Shown here: positions 11,721-24,210 of the stretch, piece by piece
How positions within the stretch are numbered: the first letter of the stretch is position 1
Layout of the letters: every line of letters starts with the position of its first letter
From: Cerrena zonata
Taxonomy: Eukaryota > Basidiomycota > Agaricomycetes > Polyporales > Cerrenaceae
Assembly (NCBI GenBank): GCA_038087015.1
Contig: JASBNA010000006.1
Span: 372,001 to 436,000, forward strand
Direction of reading: 5' to 3'
Length of the DNA stretch: 64,000 nt
Notes under the pieces: generated by a model
Database searches by the model: none
The model's input: only the letters and a program-made list of their open reading frames with translations
Told to the model about the DNA's origin: nothing
Made by a program: the position numbers and the translations under genes

Positions 11721-14283
11721 ATGTCTGGAACTCAACCTGTCTCTAGCCTGACTTCTAACTCTATGAAGGGTGAGAAGTATGAGGTCGAAGAGATAGAGGC
11801 CGCTGTCAATAATGACCTCTCTTGGGCTGACCGTGACAACGCTCATGACCTCGACCGACACCCAGGCTTTTGGGGGAGGTTTCTGAAGAAGAACCCTTCA
11901 CCAGAGTTCCTCGCTGACGTTGCCAAAATGAACGCGACAGAGCTCGATCCTGTCCAGGTCAAACGCATCGAACGCAAAGTGGACCTCCTAATTATTCCTG
12001 CCCTTTCGATTTGTTACATGGTATGTTGTTCTTGTCATCCGCGTTTAAGTTGATGCTAAGACTATCATTCAGTTCTACTATGTGTAAGGGGAGGTGTTTT
12101 TCCTTCAGCTCATAACCTAACTTGACATCTTAGAGATAAAACAACACTTTCGTACGCCGCTATCTTTGGCAGTAAGTGAATATAGCTTGTGTCACTCGAT
12201 GCTCTTCAAACCCAAACTCTGTTTTCTTAGTCAAGAAGGACCTAAACCTAGGAAAATCCGAATATGTATGTTCTTGTTTCTCTAAAACTCCAACTCCAAC
12301 TTATCTTTCTGGGTTTACCTTTACTCAGAGCTGGCTTTCGAGCCTGTTCTATTGTAAGCCTCACGTCTCATCCGAAATATAACCTTTCTCAATCGCAAAC
12401 AGTCGGATGGGTCGCTTGGGCTCTCCCTACTAACCTTTTGATGCAGAAGTTTCCCCTCAACAAGTATTTGGCTATCAACGTGAGGATACCATCCGTTACT
12501 TACAGGATGCTTCTGATCTTTAGACAGATATTCTTTTGGGGAGTGCTACTAATGGCACAGGCTGCAAGTCGCAACTTCACCGAGCTGGCTGTTTTGCGTA
12601 TTCTGTCCGGTGCTGCAGAGGCCACAGCAGATCCAGCCTTTGTCTTGATCACAGCTACATGGTACACTCGTGCTCAACAACCCACGAGAATCGGTTATTG
12701 GTATATGTGTGTGACACCGGTACTCTTCACAATGATGCCTACTAACGTCCGGTCAGGGCTAATGGTTTTGGAATCGCTCTTGGAGGATTATTCGGTTATG
12801 GAATAGGTCATGTAAGCGCTGTTTCTCACAATCCGAGTCTGGCTACTTACGCACATATGCTGTTTAGATCCAATGTACGTACTGCTCCATTCTACATGAC
12901 ATTTCTACAACGCTCTTCCATAGCACATCTACCTTCCTGGAAGTGGGAGTTCATTATCATCGGCACACTATGTACCCTGTGGTCTGTCTTCTTGTTTATC
13001 TTCGTCCCGGGCTCGCCGTATCACACACACTGGTTCACACGGCCGGAAAGACTCGTCATTGTCAGTCGCAAGAGGGCTGACCAGAACGTCGCCGACAATA
13101 GAAGGTATCTACTTCTATGGGCTCTTTAATTCCTACTAATCGTCGAGCATCTAGGTGGAATGCGAGCCAGGCTATCGAGGGGTTCATTGATCCCAAGACG
13201 TATCTCTTCTTCCTCTTTGGTTTCACAGCCAATGTTCCGAATGTGCGTCTTCTGTTCAATTTTAAGAATTGTAATTCCTTAACATCTTCATTCTCCAGGG
13301 CGGAACTTCCAACTTGTAAGCTCTATTTGTTTGCGATGATTTTATTGTTGACAGAGGATATTATAGTGGGACACTGATTGTTCAAGGGTTAGTTCACTTT
13401 TCATTGCATAGTCACATATTCTAATCGCCCACGCCAGATTCGGGTTCAATACATTACAGACGACGTTGATGCAAATCCCTTACGGTGTAATTATCAGTTT
13501 CATGTAAGTTTTGTAGCTTCAGTCCTGCATGCTCATTTGACGTTATACCTATTATTAGCATTGGTCTGGCCATTTACATCAACTACAAGCTTCCTCCAGG
13601 CTATCGTACTCTTCTGATGGCAGCGACGAATGTTCCGACGGTAGCAGGATTTGCCATGATGGCCTGGGCTGGTGGGAAAGCTCCACGTCTTATTGGCTAC
13701 TGTAAGCTCTCTACTCATGATACGTTTTTATCAGACTTAACCTTCTGGAAAAGGGATGACCGGTGCTTCAAACGCCACATTTGTCCTTGGACTCTCCCTT
13801 CTCTCCGGTAATGTTGGAGGGCAGACTAAAAAGGCTATTGCGAGTGCTGCCGTCTTTTTGGGTGTAGCTACAGGGTGAGTACACACAACTTACTGACATG
13901 CCGTTGATCTAATGCATCACGTAGGAATATTGTGGGACCGTTCTTGTTTAAGGACTCGGAGGCACCTCATTACCAGACTGGTGTGATTGGATGCATGATA
14001 TCTAGGGCGCTCGAGGCAAGTCCATTCGCTTTCGATTCTTAAGGTATTTCTGAACGTTGTCGAATTCTCAAACTCAGATTGTCATTATCCTGATCCTTCG
14101 GTACATGTTCTTATGGCAAAACAAACGTAGGGACCGTGCTGTTGCAGAGGGTCGTGTTGAGTATGACGACATAGCGACTGCACTGGAAGATACGTCCGAC
14201 TGGAAGAACCCTGCTTTCCGGTACATCACTGTAAGGTACCTTACTATGATATATATTCTCATTCTGACATCGCTCTTTAGTGA
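11721..14283 (+). CDS. MFS permease of the Dal5-like (allantoate/anion:cation symporter) family
   Basis: Many short exons encode a 12-helix major facilitator protein. It begins MSGTQPVSSLTS, with a cytosolic N-terminus before the first helix (VDLLIIPALSICYM). Typical family stretches follow: DKTTLSYAAIFG, KKDLNLGKSEYSWLSSLFY, WVAWALPTNLLMQKFP, LRILSGAAEA and GFNTLQTTLMQIPYG. In this family the Asp-Lys and SWLSS/Y pattern marks Dal5/Tna1-like carriers of organic anions, vitamins or peptides. The last coding exon ends FRYIT, and the stop TGA (14281-14283) directly follows an acceptor AG. It lies head to head with the A-T-R reductase across 463 bp, so export or uptake of a pathway compound is possible. 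Substrate cannot be read from sequence. Confidence 0.85.
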
Positions 14284-14976
14284 AACTATCTTTTCATACA
14301 TGCCAATGATGCTCAAGGACAGACTATCACGCCATTTCATGCTATAACCTCTGTAAAATTACATATGTACTCTATCCTCAACGAATATAACAACTTAACG
14401 AGTAAAACTTTGCAGCGAAAGTGAGATATTTAATAATCCGGTTATCGAAACGAATACTATTGTTACCATATTTGGACAGACATCTGCACGCTCTGCTACA
14501 AGCGCCCAAGTATGGGCTAGCTTCGGTCTACAACTATCACTGGCAATGACTGGTACATTATTACCTATCATTGCCTTTGTATTATCTTTGCTTATGGTAT
14601 CGACATGATACAATCATATTCTGCTACTTCGTGGAATGGAATACCTCTCGCCGTTGCTCGACGTAATGAATCCAGGTCGGCTTCAAAATAAACGGCTCAC
14701 AACGGCTATGTGAAAGAAACTAAAGATACTGAACAGGCAGACTACATTACGCTGCTCTCCGGCATCGAACTCATCTATTCTTGCATGCAGAACCTGAAGC
14801 ACTGAAAATGCTTCTAGTCAACATGTTCGTGTGCAACAGTAATCCGAACATTGCCGTTCCTTAAGGTATAAAAGATACAACACTCAAACTGATATGCATC
14901 ATCGACCGTCATCCGGCTCGTTCTCCAACACGCTAAACTGCAGCTCATTCTCTGATATCCACGAATTCTGGCAATA
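14284..14976. other. Intergenic region with one orphan open segment
   Basis: Plus-strand bases 14418-14609 are open after a good acceptor (TTTGCAG at about 14411-14417). They read as hydrophobic peptide (QVWASFGLQLSLAM, LLPIIAFVLSLLM) and end in TGA. No start or upstream exon is evident. It could be a stray exon of a lost membrane protein or chance. The rest is promoter of the hydrolase gene. Confidence 0.35.
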
Positions 14977-16371
14977 ATGGCAGACTGGACCGAATACTCC
15001 AAACCTGAAGATGATCTGGCTCCTCTCATTGGCAAGCTCCCAAAGATGGTGTTCACACTAGAAATGCTTCCGATTATCCGGAGTCAAATGGAACAGTCTA
15101 CCAAGATGATCCAGGAAGCTCAGAAGCATTTACTCCCCGGAGGTTTGTTTGTTCTGATCGTCTCGCACCCGTTATTTAAACTCACATTCGCATTCTTAGA
15201 GGATGAATATCGTATTCAGGACTACCAAGTACCCGTCGAAAATGGTGAAATCCTTGTTCGCTGCATCATTCCAACCCCTGCAGGGAACGCGGATAAAACG
15301 TTCCCTCTGTATGTCTGGTATCACGGAGGAGGTGAGATCTGGTTCAACATTTGTTCGCTCCGAATTTATCCATAACATTTATTCTCTCACCAGGATGGAT
15401 CTTTGGAACTATTCACATGAACGATTATCAACTACGAAGACTTGCGGTTGATCTCCAGATCACCGTTGTAAATGTCGACTACAGGTATGGAAATATATAC
15501 GATGCACTTAATTATACTGACGAGAGCTTTTAGACTGGCTCCCGAGCATCCTTTCCCTATTCCTCTCAAAGATTCTTATGCTGCGTTGAAATGGGTAAGT
15601 GGATTGTATATATAATGATAATGTCTTTACCTCCTACTCATAACTGGTAGGCTGTCGAACATGTATCTTTATTATCTGTCTCGCTTGACAAAGGTTTCAT
15701 CGTCGGCGGACAATCGGCAGGAGCCAATCTTGCTGCTGTTCTGACCCATTGGGCTAGGGATGACTCCTTTTTCGACGGTCGGAAACTGACGGGACAGCTT
15801 CTGCAAATACCTGCCGTTCTTCATCCTCACATGAAACCGAAACAGTGAGTCGACAAAAGTGTGCAACTTCAGCCAATTTAGATTTCCCCTTACATAGATA
15901 TGGGCATTTGATACGCTCTTTAGAGCAGAATAAAGATGCTCCTATCCTAAGTACAGCTTCATGCTACGCATTAATTGGTCAGTGTCGAATTTTATCTGAC
16001 AAATGATTTGCACTAACTTAGTGAATACTATGTAGACCTTTACGGAGGGACACCGGAAGATCCAGATTGTTCCGTCCTGCTCGCTCCAAGTCACCGTGAT
16101 CTGCCACCTGCTGTTTTCCAAGTTGCAGGAGGCGATCCTTTGCGAGACAGCGGTCTCGTATACGAGATGATACTCAAGGAAGCAGGTGTGAAGACAAAAC
16201 TCAATATGTACGCTCAGCAATTACGTATCTCGGCTACATTTATTGACCTTACACCTTAGTTACCCTGGCATGCCTCATGGAGGGTTCGGCGTCTTGCCAG
16301 GAGTTCGTGTTTACCAACAATGGGACATTGACTATCCAGAAGGGTTGAATTGGTTGCTTTCTAGCGTCTGA
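14977..16371 (+). CDS. Alpha/beta hydrolase, hormone-sensitive-lipase (HSL) type esterase
   Basis: The start MADWTEYSKPEDD opens a multi-exon gene of about 340 residues ending LNWLLSSV at TGA 16369-16371. Clear family motifs: the oxyanion HGGG (VWYHGGGWIFG, joined across an intron near 15333-15395), DYRLAPEHPFP, the nucleophile elbow GGQSAGANLAA (Ser in GQSAG), a catalytic Asp region GGDPLRDSG, and the His in PGMPHGGF. All three catalytic residues are present, so it is probably active on short-chain or secondary-metabolite esters. No signal peptide is seen, so it is likely cytosolic. It is co-directional with the permease upstream and may belong to the same metabolic group, though that link is inference only. 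Confidence 0.88.
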
Positions 16372-17132
16372 ACAAACTCTACTCCTTGATCTGTCATTTG
16401 TGTTTTAGGAACGATGCAGGCGATTGCACTTATGCTTCATTGTGAATTTGAAATACACAAACAGTTTTCCTAGTAATCGAAGTTCAGCTCTCCTTGGTCA
16501 ACAATACGTCAAAGTAGCCCCAGCAGCAACATATGCCATAGAATTGGCGAGATTCCATTCCTCATCAAAGATGTAGCTAAATGAGTCCGTCGCGTAAGAT
16601 AGTCTGATCACCAGGTGCGTGACCCGTCCGCAGGCGGTAGTTCGAATGAATGGCTGATCCATGACGTAGCCTTCATGACTTTCTTGTCGAGTGCTGTCTC
16701 TTTGTGGGATGCTTCTCATAGCCTAAATCTCAGCTGAATCAGCGAAGCCTTAGAAGCTCGAGGTCTCATCCTTCGTTTGCTTCCAACGGATTGCTTTATG
16801 CAGTATGTCCTTGGTTCCGCATTTACTTCCATTGTCTGGCGCGGTGTCGATGCGGCCCGCTCGCACCAGCTTCACCGCGACTCTTTTGACCTGGGAATGA
16901 CCCGTTGAAACCCTATATACAGATGGTTATTGATCACAGGATCCTTTTCTACATCTAGGCGTGCAACGGTTAGTGCGGCTCGCGAAGCAGAGATTCGAGA
17001 CATGCGTGGTAGCAAACCGAACTTTCTCCGTCACAATGAGGCCTGATGTCGAAGGTCATAAATACCAGCGTACCCGCATCCCTTGGGAAACAACGCCTAG
17101 GTCTCTTTGGGCTCTATCACATTATCTTGAAG
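16372..17132. other. Intergenic region before the sugar transporter
   Basis: No coding stretch with protein character is seen on either strand. The last 200 bp contain open frames that overlap the start of the transporter in another frame; these are shadows. Confidence 0.4.
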
Positions 17133-19462
17133 ATGGGACGAGTGTATAACATCTTCATCGCCGTGTTCTGCTCGATTGGTGAGTCCCAAGTATGTACTAA
17201 AACTTGCTTCCATTAAGCCCTCGACATTTCTGTAGGTTCATTCTTGTTCGGGTATGGAAATGTTTTTATCTTTACAAAAGCTCAATTTATAGAGATTATT
17301 CTAGTTATGATAGGTGCGTTTTCAGCGGCTTACCCCAAGAATTGAATGCCAATATACCCCAGTGGAATTATTGCCTCCATCATCACCTTTGGTCGTTTCA
17401 AAGCTTTCATAAACAACCCCGGGAACTACGATACATTGTCGGGAGCTGTAGTATCTACATTTACCGGTAAACCTCAACATCACAAAGCCAGTTGGGATCA
17501 TATACTGAGGACTTTTGCAGGTGGATGCTTCTTTGGTGCTGCACTGGCAGGGTGGTAAGCCAATCCGACCCGAGTCATATAATTCTACTCACATGTCTCT
17601 AGGACAAATGACAAGTTTGGTCGAAAGCGAACAGTTCAAGTACGCCATTCCTCTTCTATAAGCTATCGAATTTTCAAGGTCATTTCCAGCTCGGATCTCT
17701 TATTGCGCTATGGGGATGTGCTATGCAAGCAGGGGCTAACAACTTCGCTTGTATGTTGATTGGACGTATAGTCGCAGGTTTTGCTATTGGGTAACAGGTT
17801 TCAATGGCATCCTACTTTGAAATGCTGACATCCATTACCGTTCAGTATCTTGTCCATGACGGTACCTTTGTATAATGTGAGCCCTTGCCGCTACATCTGC
17901 CTCTATGTTTCTTATAGCTCCCTAGACCGAAATCGCGCCACCCAAGATACGTGGCTTTGTAGTCGGATTGGCCCAGCAGATGATCGGTATTGGTAAATAG
18001 TTAGAGTTTCTCAACCTATCAGAGACGCTAATCGGGTATCACAGGTTTTATTGTAGCAAATTGGGTGAGTACTTCGCTTGGCCCATGACCTTGTGCTTTT
18101 TGTTCATTTACAGTAGGTTGGCTATGGGTGTCAATTTCTCAAAAATGATGTACAATGGCGACTCCCACTGGGGCTACAGGTAATCTTTTCCTCTTTTGTA
18201 ACGAGCTTCGATGTTAATGCATAACATACGTTTTCTCCCAGCTTATACCCGCCTTTCTTCTGCTGGTGGGTGCACAATGGATGCCTTTCTCACCTGTGAG
18301 TTCGAATCCCAATTTCTTTGGATCCAAATGGTTGCTCATAAAACTACAGCGTTGGCTTCTGGAGCAGGGTCGTGACGAAGAAGCACGTGCTGTTGTATAC
18401 AGCCTGCATGGTGTTAGTACGCCAGAAGACAAAGCTCATGCAGAGCAGGAATTCATCGAAATGCGGGAGAATATCAAAGCTGAAATCCTCGTTCGTTCTC
18501 GGAGCATTAGAGACCTCTGGGCAACACCTGCCATGACTCGCAGAACCTTAGTCGCAGTTGGAGTACAGGTCTTCGGGCAGTTCTCTGGTATTAACGGTAT
18601 GTTTCGCTAATCTTTGTACTCCTTCCACATGTCTCATGCGAGCCAAGTCCTCAACTATTTCGGCCCAACTATGTATAAGTCCCTCGGACTGAACGATTCT
18701 CAGTCACTGCTCGTCCAAGGTATCTATGGTGCTGTTGGCCCCATTGCTAACTTCATGTCGGTGACGTTTTGGTGCGCATCCTGTCACATTCTAATCTTAC
18801 TTCAACAGCTTTATCACATTGATACTCGATACCGTTGGACGCAAGAAGCCGCTCATGTTTGGTGCAGCTAGTTTCGTGGTTACTTACTCCATCCTCTCTG
18901 CTATTGTTGCCACCTATCCACCGGAAACTTCAACTAACCATGCTGCTCAACGTGCGGGTATCGCAATGATATTCATGACGACTATTTTCTTCTCCGTTTC
19001 ATTTGGGCCAGTCAGCTGGACATTGGCGTCAGAGGTAAGACGGGGTAGACTTCTCATCGATTTCGACTTGTGATCTTATTTCATCGCATAGGTCTTCCCA
19101 ACGAGGACTCGTTCAATTGGAACAAGCGTGGCGACATGTGCAAATTGGGCATTTAATGTGTTGTTCTCTCAAGTGTCGAACATGGCAATGAACAATATTC
19201 GTTGGAAGTACTATGTCATCTTCATTATCCTGAATGCTATCGACTTTGTCATAATTGCGTTCCTCTTCCCTGAGACAAAAGGTGCGTTTAACGCCATAGT
19301 GATCTCTACTTCCTGGATGCTTAACTTAACGTTTATATAGGATTAACCTTGGAGGAAATGGCGAAGCTTTTTGGTGACGAGGTCGATACTCATGATGTTC
19401 TGGGACAGAGGCATACAGAGAAGGCAGAGTCAGATGATAAACAAGAATTGGAGCATGTATGA
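17133..19462 (+). CDS. Sugar porter family MFS transporter (hexose-type)
   Basis: The start MGRVYNIFIAVFCSIG leads by introns to SFLFGYDSGIIASIITFGRF. This includes a 9 nt microexon at 17305-17313 that encodes the YD of FGYDSG. Other sugar-porter signatures: GRKRTVQ after helix 2, GRIVAGFAIGILS, PLYNTEIAPPKIRG, SPRWLLEQGRDEEA, QVFGQFSGIN, GRKKPLMFG and the terminal PETKGLTLEEM. About 500 residues and 12 predicted helices, ending in an acidic cytosolic tail (KQELEHV, TGA 19460-19462). It probably carries monosaccharide with protons across the plasma membrane. It lies downstream of the hydrolase in the same direction; a shared pathway is not shown. Confidence 0.9.
17305..17313 (+). other. 9 nt microexon in the sugar transporter
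   Basis: Bases 17305-17313 (TTATGATAG) are flanked by an acceptor CTAG and a donor GTGCGT. Introns are 17252-17304 and 17314-17362. Including it keeps the frame and restores the conserved FGYDSG motif; skipping it would remove Y-D-S. Confidence 0.8.
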
Positions 19463-19751
19463 TCGGGATGAGCATAATATGTTTTCGAAATAAGGTCTTC
19501 CTATCAGTGAGCAAACGAGTCGGAAGCAGTTTCCAAATACGGATGAGTAGGTTTATAAAGGGAAATAGAAATTCCGTATATAGTAATCGTGTTATTCCCA
19601 GCTGGCAATTTGATTTGAATCTTTGTAATACGTATTTCAGGCTATAGTTACAATCACAGTGTTTGGCCAATTAATTATGAAGATGAATATATAAGTATGT
19701 AAAGCACTAAGAAATCCTTAGGGACGTTTCCCTTAATGCCGAAATGGCTAG
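19463..19751. other. Convergent 3' intergenic region
   Basis: It lies between the 3' ends of the sugar transporter and the F-box gene. I see no gene. Confidence 0.4.
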
Positions 19752-22681
19752 CTAATCCCCATTCCAGAGTTCAAAAATTGCTAGCGCCTCTTCTTCGCTC
19801 AATTGTGGTATGTCTCCTTGTCTTTCGAAATACGACTTTGGCCTCTTCGCTGTATCCTGAGTAGAGCTGGAAGAGGCCTCTGCTGTGACATCTGCTGGAG
19901 CGTTTCCCGTCTCAAACGGATCGGCAAAGAGATCAGCAACTCCTTCAAAGAGTTCGTATGGACTTGCAGTGCTATTATTCTCCTCGAGCTTAGGCCGCAC
20001 AAAGAGCTCGTCATCGGAGTCCCAATCTAAATCAGAATCAGTGTAATAGCTATCTGTGTATTCGTATGAATCGGAGACCGGATTGTATGTTGAGTCATCG
20101 TCATCGTTGTCTTGAATTACTTGAGGTGGAACTGATGACTGTGGGTCCTGTGGCTGAGGCAGCTGTTCGTTAACAGCGGCGTCGACAGGAATGAGGGCTG
20201 GATCATCCACATCAGGAGTCTGGGGAATGATAGGGGCTATTGCGGCCTCTTCGACCCGATCCTCTTCATAAAAATCATCAACCACTTGTTGTACGTGGTC
20301 CGTCAATTCTTTCTCATTTTGCACCTCCTCGTCGTAGGTAAATGGAAGCGCCTCCTTGAACAACAGCAGGTGATTATCACAGGTGAGTGATAAAGGTAAA
20401 GGAGTAGACGGCTCGGAGCTGTGGTAAAATGGAAGAGCGTCCTGGAGGAGATGCAGTGAGAGACTGTCGTCGGGTACTTGCTCACACGGCGACGCATCAT
20501 CGATAATATCACTGCGTGAGCTAAGCGGGAGAGCAACGAAATATTCCCCAATTGTGTCTGTGGAGAGGTCAGATTGCGAGACATGCCCCTCAGCATGATG
20601 AAGTTGCTCCTGGGGCAACACATTGGCATTGGTTGAGGAAATGCATCCTGATGACAATAGTTCATCTATGTTTTCCAAGGCTGTGTCGTTCATACAAGGA
20701 CAGGAATCGTAGAGGATGATAGGCACAGAGGAAATGGGTGATGGTGTGGAGTGGGTATCGAAAGGAAGGGTGGGTTGGAAGGCGAGCAATGCATCCTGTT
20801 GCGCTGGAGCGAGAGAGTTGTCAAAGTCGATCACCTTCTCGAATCCGGGTGTACTTTCGTAGACTGTGTCTTCCTCAGTGTCGTTCAGCGACTCAACACT
20901 GCTTTCAGTAGCGTCAGCTTCACTCGCGGCGTCCTCTATATTGGAGGAAAACGGCAGGGCTGAGAAACCAGCAATGTGACTGAGCTCCGATGGCCCTTCG
21001 TATTTGAACGCATCCTGTGAGCTAAACGGCAGGAGTTGAAGGTTGTGGACATTCGTCTCGTTACTCCCGTCCATGCCTTGTCCACCTTCCTCCTCGTCTT
21101 CTGTATCACCCTCTTCTGAGTCTCTATCATCCACTTCCCATACCGGTCTTTCCTCCGTCCAGCTCATCTCATGTTGGACAATCATTCGTCTTGTCTGGAT
21201 AAACCTTAGCCCGTTTACTCGATGCACATATGCATTCGTATCATTCTCGGCAATGGAGCCTGGCGGGTAAAGCAAAGGGAGGTTAGGCATGTGTGCGAGG
21301 GCCTGATCTAGAAGGCGAATATTGGGACGATTGTATTTGGACGAGAGCGTGTGAGTGTATATGTGTGAGGTAGTCGCACAGTCAGAGGTCCAAAGGTCTG
21401 CGAATGGGTCTACCTCCTTCAAAAGAACGAAGTCTTTGGATGGTACCCACAGATCTAACCATCCTTCAAAGTCATCCTCAAGTATCCAACTCAAGTTGCT
21501 GACCCCGTCCACATCCCATAGCGCCATGACCATGTGTCCCACCTTACTTACACTTGTGCAACTCTTTACGAAGCCTTTAACAGGCATCGGAGTTCCTTCT
21601 CCTGTTGGTCCTTCAAACGCACTCGCGTGGACACTGAAATTCCCCCCGAAATTAACAAACTTCAGCTGAGGCCCAAATTTGTTGACAAATGCAATATGAT
21701 GATCGTAGCTAGTGCAATTGTGCCACTGGAGTGAGAGGTCCATACGAAGGTGGGTGAGAGACGGGAGAGACCAGGTATGAAGGATGTAGAAAAAGGCCAT
21801 GGCGATGGGCCCGTTTTTGGGAAGCAGCTCAAGATGAGTGAGATATGGAAAAGAGAGGTTTAGTAGAGAAGGGTCAGGTGTTGCGGGGTTGTACGACTCT
21901 GAAGGGGAGGAGTGAGATGCCAAAGACAGATGTGTCAGGTTCGGGAAGGCGGTCAGTAATGGACCTGGGACTATATCCAGAACCGGCGTGGTGCTCTGGA
22001 GGAGATCGAAGTACGAGAGCCGGGTGATGTTGTTGGTATGGCGCTTGAAGGTCTTTAGGGGGTCAAACACTCGTCCATTGGAATTCGATGTTTGAAGCCA
22101 ATCGACGAAAGGTCCCCAGAATGTCAACGCTCTCAAGTTGGAGCATCTGTCTATGAGGTATTCAATATTGCGGCTTACTACATCGTCCCATGGCTCCGGT
22201 ACGAAGCATGCGAAGGTAAGACTCTTAATGTGATCTTCAATGCCTTCCTTATTCGAACGAAGAGTTCGTACAAGTGCAGGGATTTGGCCGACTCGACGAA
22301 GTACAACATCTTGATATAGAAACATGAGTGCGACTGCTCTCCAGCTCTGACATACAGCTGTAAGGGCTTTTTGTGTTCTTAGAGCCTGGGACCAAGCCGA
22401 ACGAGGTCCTAAACTCAGGGACGGATCCCTAAATTCGGTTGGTGGGAACGCGGTCTCGAAGATGAGACGAAGTGCGATAGGGTGTACTCGATTTGCAATA
22501 GGGTATTCGGATCGCTGTGCTTATATGATGAGAAACTATCTATAGCATCATCCATGATAGGATCGGACACACGTACGTTGTGATCTGCTGCTACCGCTTG
22601 AGCCATGTCGTTGTCGTGGGCCTGTGGCTCATCAGAGAGCATCTGAGCCACTGTACCTGAATGTGCGGCCATGAGTCGCAT
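19752..22681 (-). CDS. F-box-like/LRR-type protein with long acidic tail carrying repeated LPF motifs
   Basis: The first exon starts at the ATG 22679-22681 (MRLMAAHSGTVAQML) and ends before a GTACGT donor; the intron is 22515-22576. The second exon opens RSEYPIANRVHPIALRLIFE and carries an F-box-like helix region (LTAVCQSWRAVALMFLYQDV). Leucine-rich-repeat-like lines follow (LRALTFWGPFVDWL, LTHLSLASH, LTHLELLP). About the last 400 residues are acidic and probably disordered, with six copies of an (A/L/T)LP(F/L) motif. F-box proteins act as substrate receptors of SCF ubiquitin ligases. The substrate is unknown. The tail is longer than usual for agaricomycete F-box/LRR proteins. Encoded protein about 914 residues. 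Confidence 0.75.
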
Positions 22682-23374
22682 TCCAATTGAGTCAGAATTC
22701 GTTATACTAGTGAGGCTAGACAAAGACTAGGAATGCTTCGAAAGTACGATAATGGTGTGGCGTCGGAACGTTGTGGCCACGCTAGACGCCGGTAATAAGG
22801 TGTCCCGATTTGGAAGACCGCCTTCCAAAAATGGTAAGTACATAACGTTGAATATTATTCTCAGCTGAACGAATATCAGGGAGACGGACGGCATGAGAGG
22901 ACTATAGATAGACTTATATGTTGCACGTTGTTCAGTTTCTCGCTCCGCTCATAAGTAGATATATTGTTCGATGGGCAACTCGAAGTACCTAGAGCTAGTC
23001 GCGAACTTCTTTACATGTGTATCAAACGTGGAGAAAATGGCTTGAGTCTACTAGACTTTAAAGTGGAAGCGACTTAGTCTGCGCCGCTGTTAATAACGAG
23101 AGGTAGTATTAGCATGATGGTCGGGATTGCGAGCACTCTCCAAGAGGGTACATTAAGATATCATAGAAGTCGTAACAAGTCAATGAAGTTATAATAGTAC
23201 ACTCACCCCGACCTCTCCATACTGCTTCATTCACACCATCTAAAGTGCGCATAGAGAAGTGTCCGTATATCATTGTTCTACCAGTACATCATACCAGTAT
23301 TCATACACTTATTCAAATTTCCACACCGGCATCCAGTAAAGTGACCTTCGCCACTGTAACTCGACACCGCGTTC
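22682..23374. other. Intergenic region
   Basis: It lies between the F-box start and the 3' end of the glycopeptide gene. Only short frames without protein character occur. Confidence 0.4.
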
Positions 23375-24210
23375 TTAGTCGCAGAAAATGATGTTCAATC
23401 CAGCCTATAGTCCGCTTAACATCAGTCCGCCTCACTATGAAGAGACAAAAAAGAACTCACATCGTTCGTCTGACAAGCAACTTGGACGTTTGTGTCGGTA
23501 GGCTTATGGAACGCTGTCTTGCAGTTCTGATCTTTACCTGTATTGATGCGATAAGTTTTCATGTCGATAAGTTAGGTCAATGGGTACATACAGTCGGCAC
23601 CTTGACCGTCACACCCGTTGAAGTATCTAGTGAAGGTAAGTCCGATACATCCACCAGAAGGTGAACTTAATCGAATAGTACTCACTTGAAGCCACTTGCG
23701 ACGGAGAACTTGTGACTGCGATGACAAATAAATATCGTATAAATTTGAAAATAAGCTTAAGGGTACGTACGGAGGGATGAGGGAAATATCAGAAGACGAG
23801 CCAGATCCAGGTGTAGTTGGGTTACGGAGAGTAGTCTCAATGAGAGTACAGCCTTCACCGTTAGCACCGCAGTTTCCTAAAGGTAATGTGCACTCATAAG
23901 GCAATGCATTTATAGGTGATAAGCGGTATAAACGTACCGGTTTGCAAGTAAGCAATAGCACCGATGAGCGGGCCATTGCTCTTGAAGTCACCGCCAGTGG
24001 ACAAGACCTTTCCTTGTTGGTTTCTCAAGGTGGGCTAGTAAGCGACGAAGACAATCGTCAATGGTAGCAAGAGAATACAGTGAGTTCTCTTACCGTTCCA
24101 CGACCACACTTGTTGGTGAACCTGACGGTGTGAGATTCTGCAGCAACGCCTTGAGCGACAGTCATAGCAGCGAGGAGAGAAGCAAGGATAGCTTTGTAGG
24201 AGGCAATCAT
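23375..24210 (-). CDS. Small secreted cysteine-rich protein of the basidiomycete glycopeptide (thaumatin-like) type
   Basis: Minus-strand exons assemble from MIASYKAILASLLAA, a clear signal peptide ending near VAA, to the final AGLNIIFCD and TAA at 23375-23377. The mature part reads SHTVRFTNKCGRGTPTL, VLSTGGDF, GPLIGAIAYLQTGNCG, NGEGCTLIETTL, HKFSVASGFKYFNGCDGQG and then CKDQNC. This pattern of FTN.CG.GTP, SNGPL and YFNGCDG is what I know from small glycopeptide proteins of mushrooms, which resemble a short thaumatin-like beta fold. About 150 residues, six introns or so. Role is unknown; a cell-wall or extracellular place is expected from the signal peptide. The last exons near 23400-23500 rest on splice reading alone. 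Confidence 0.75.
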
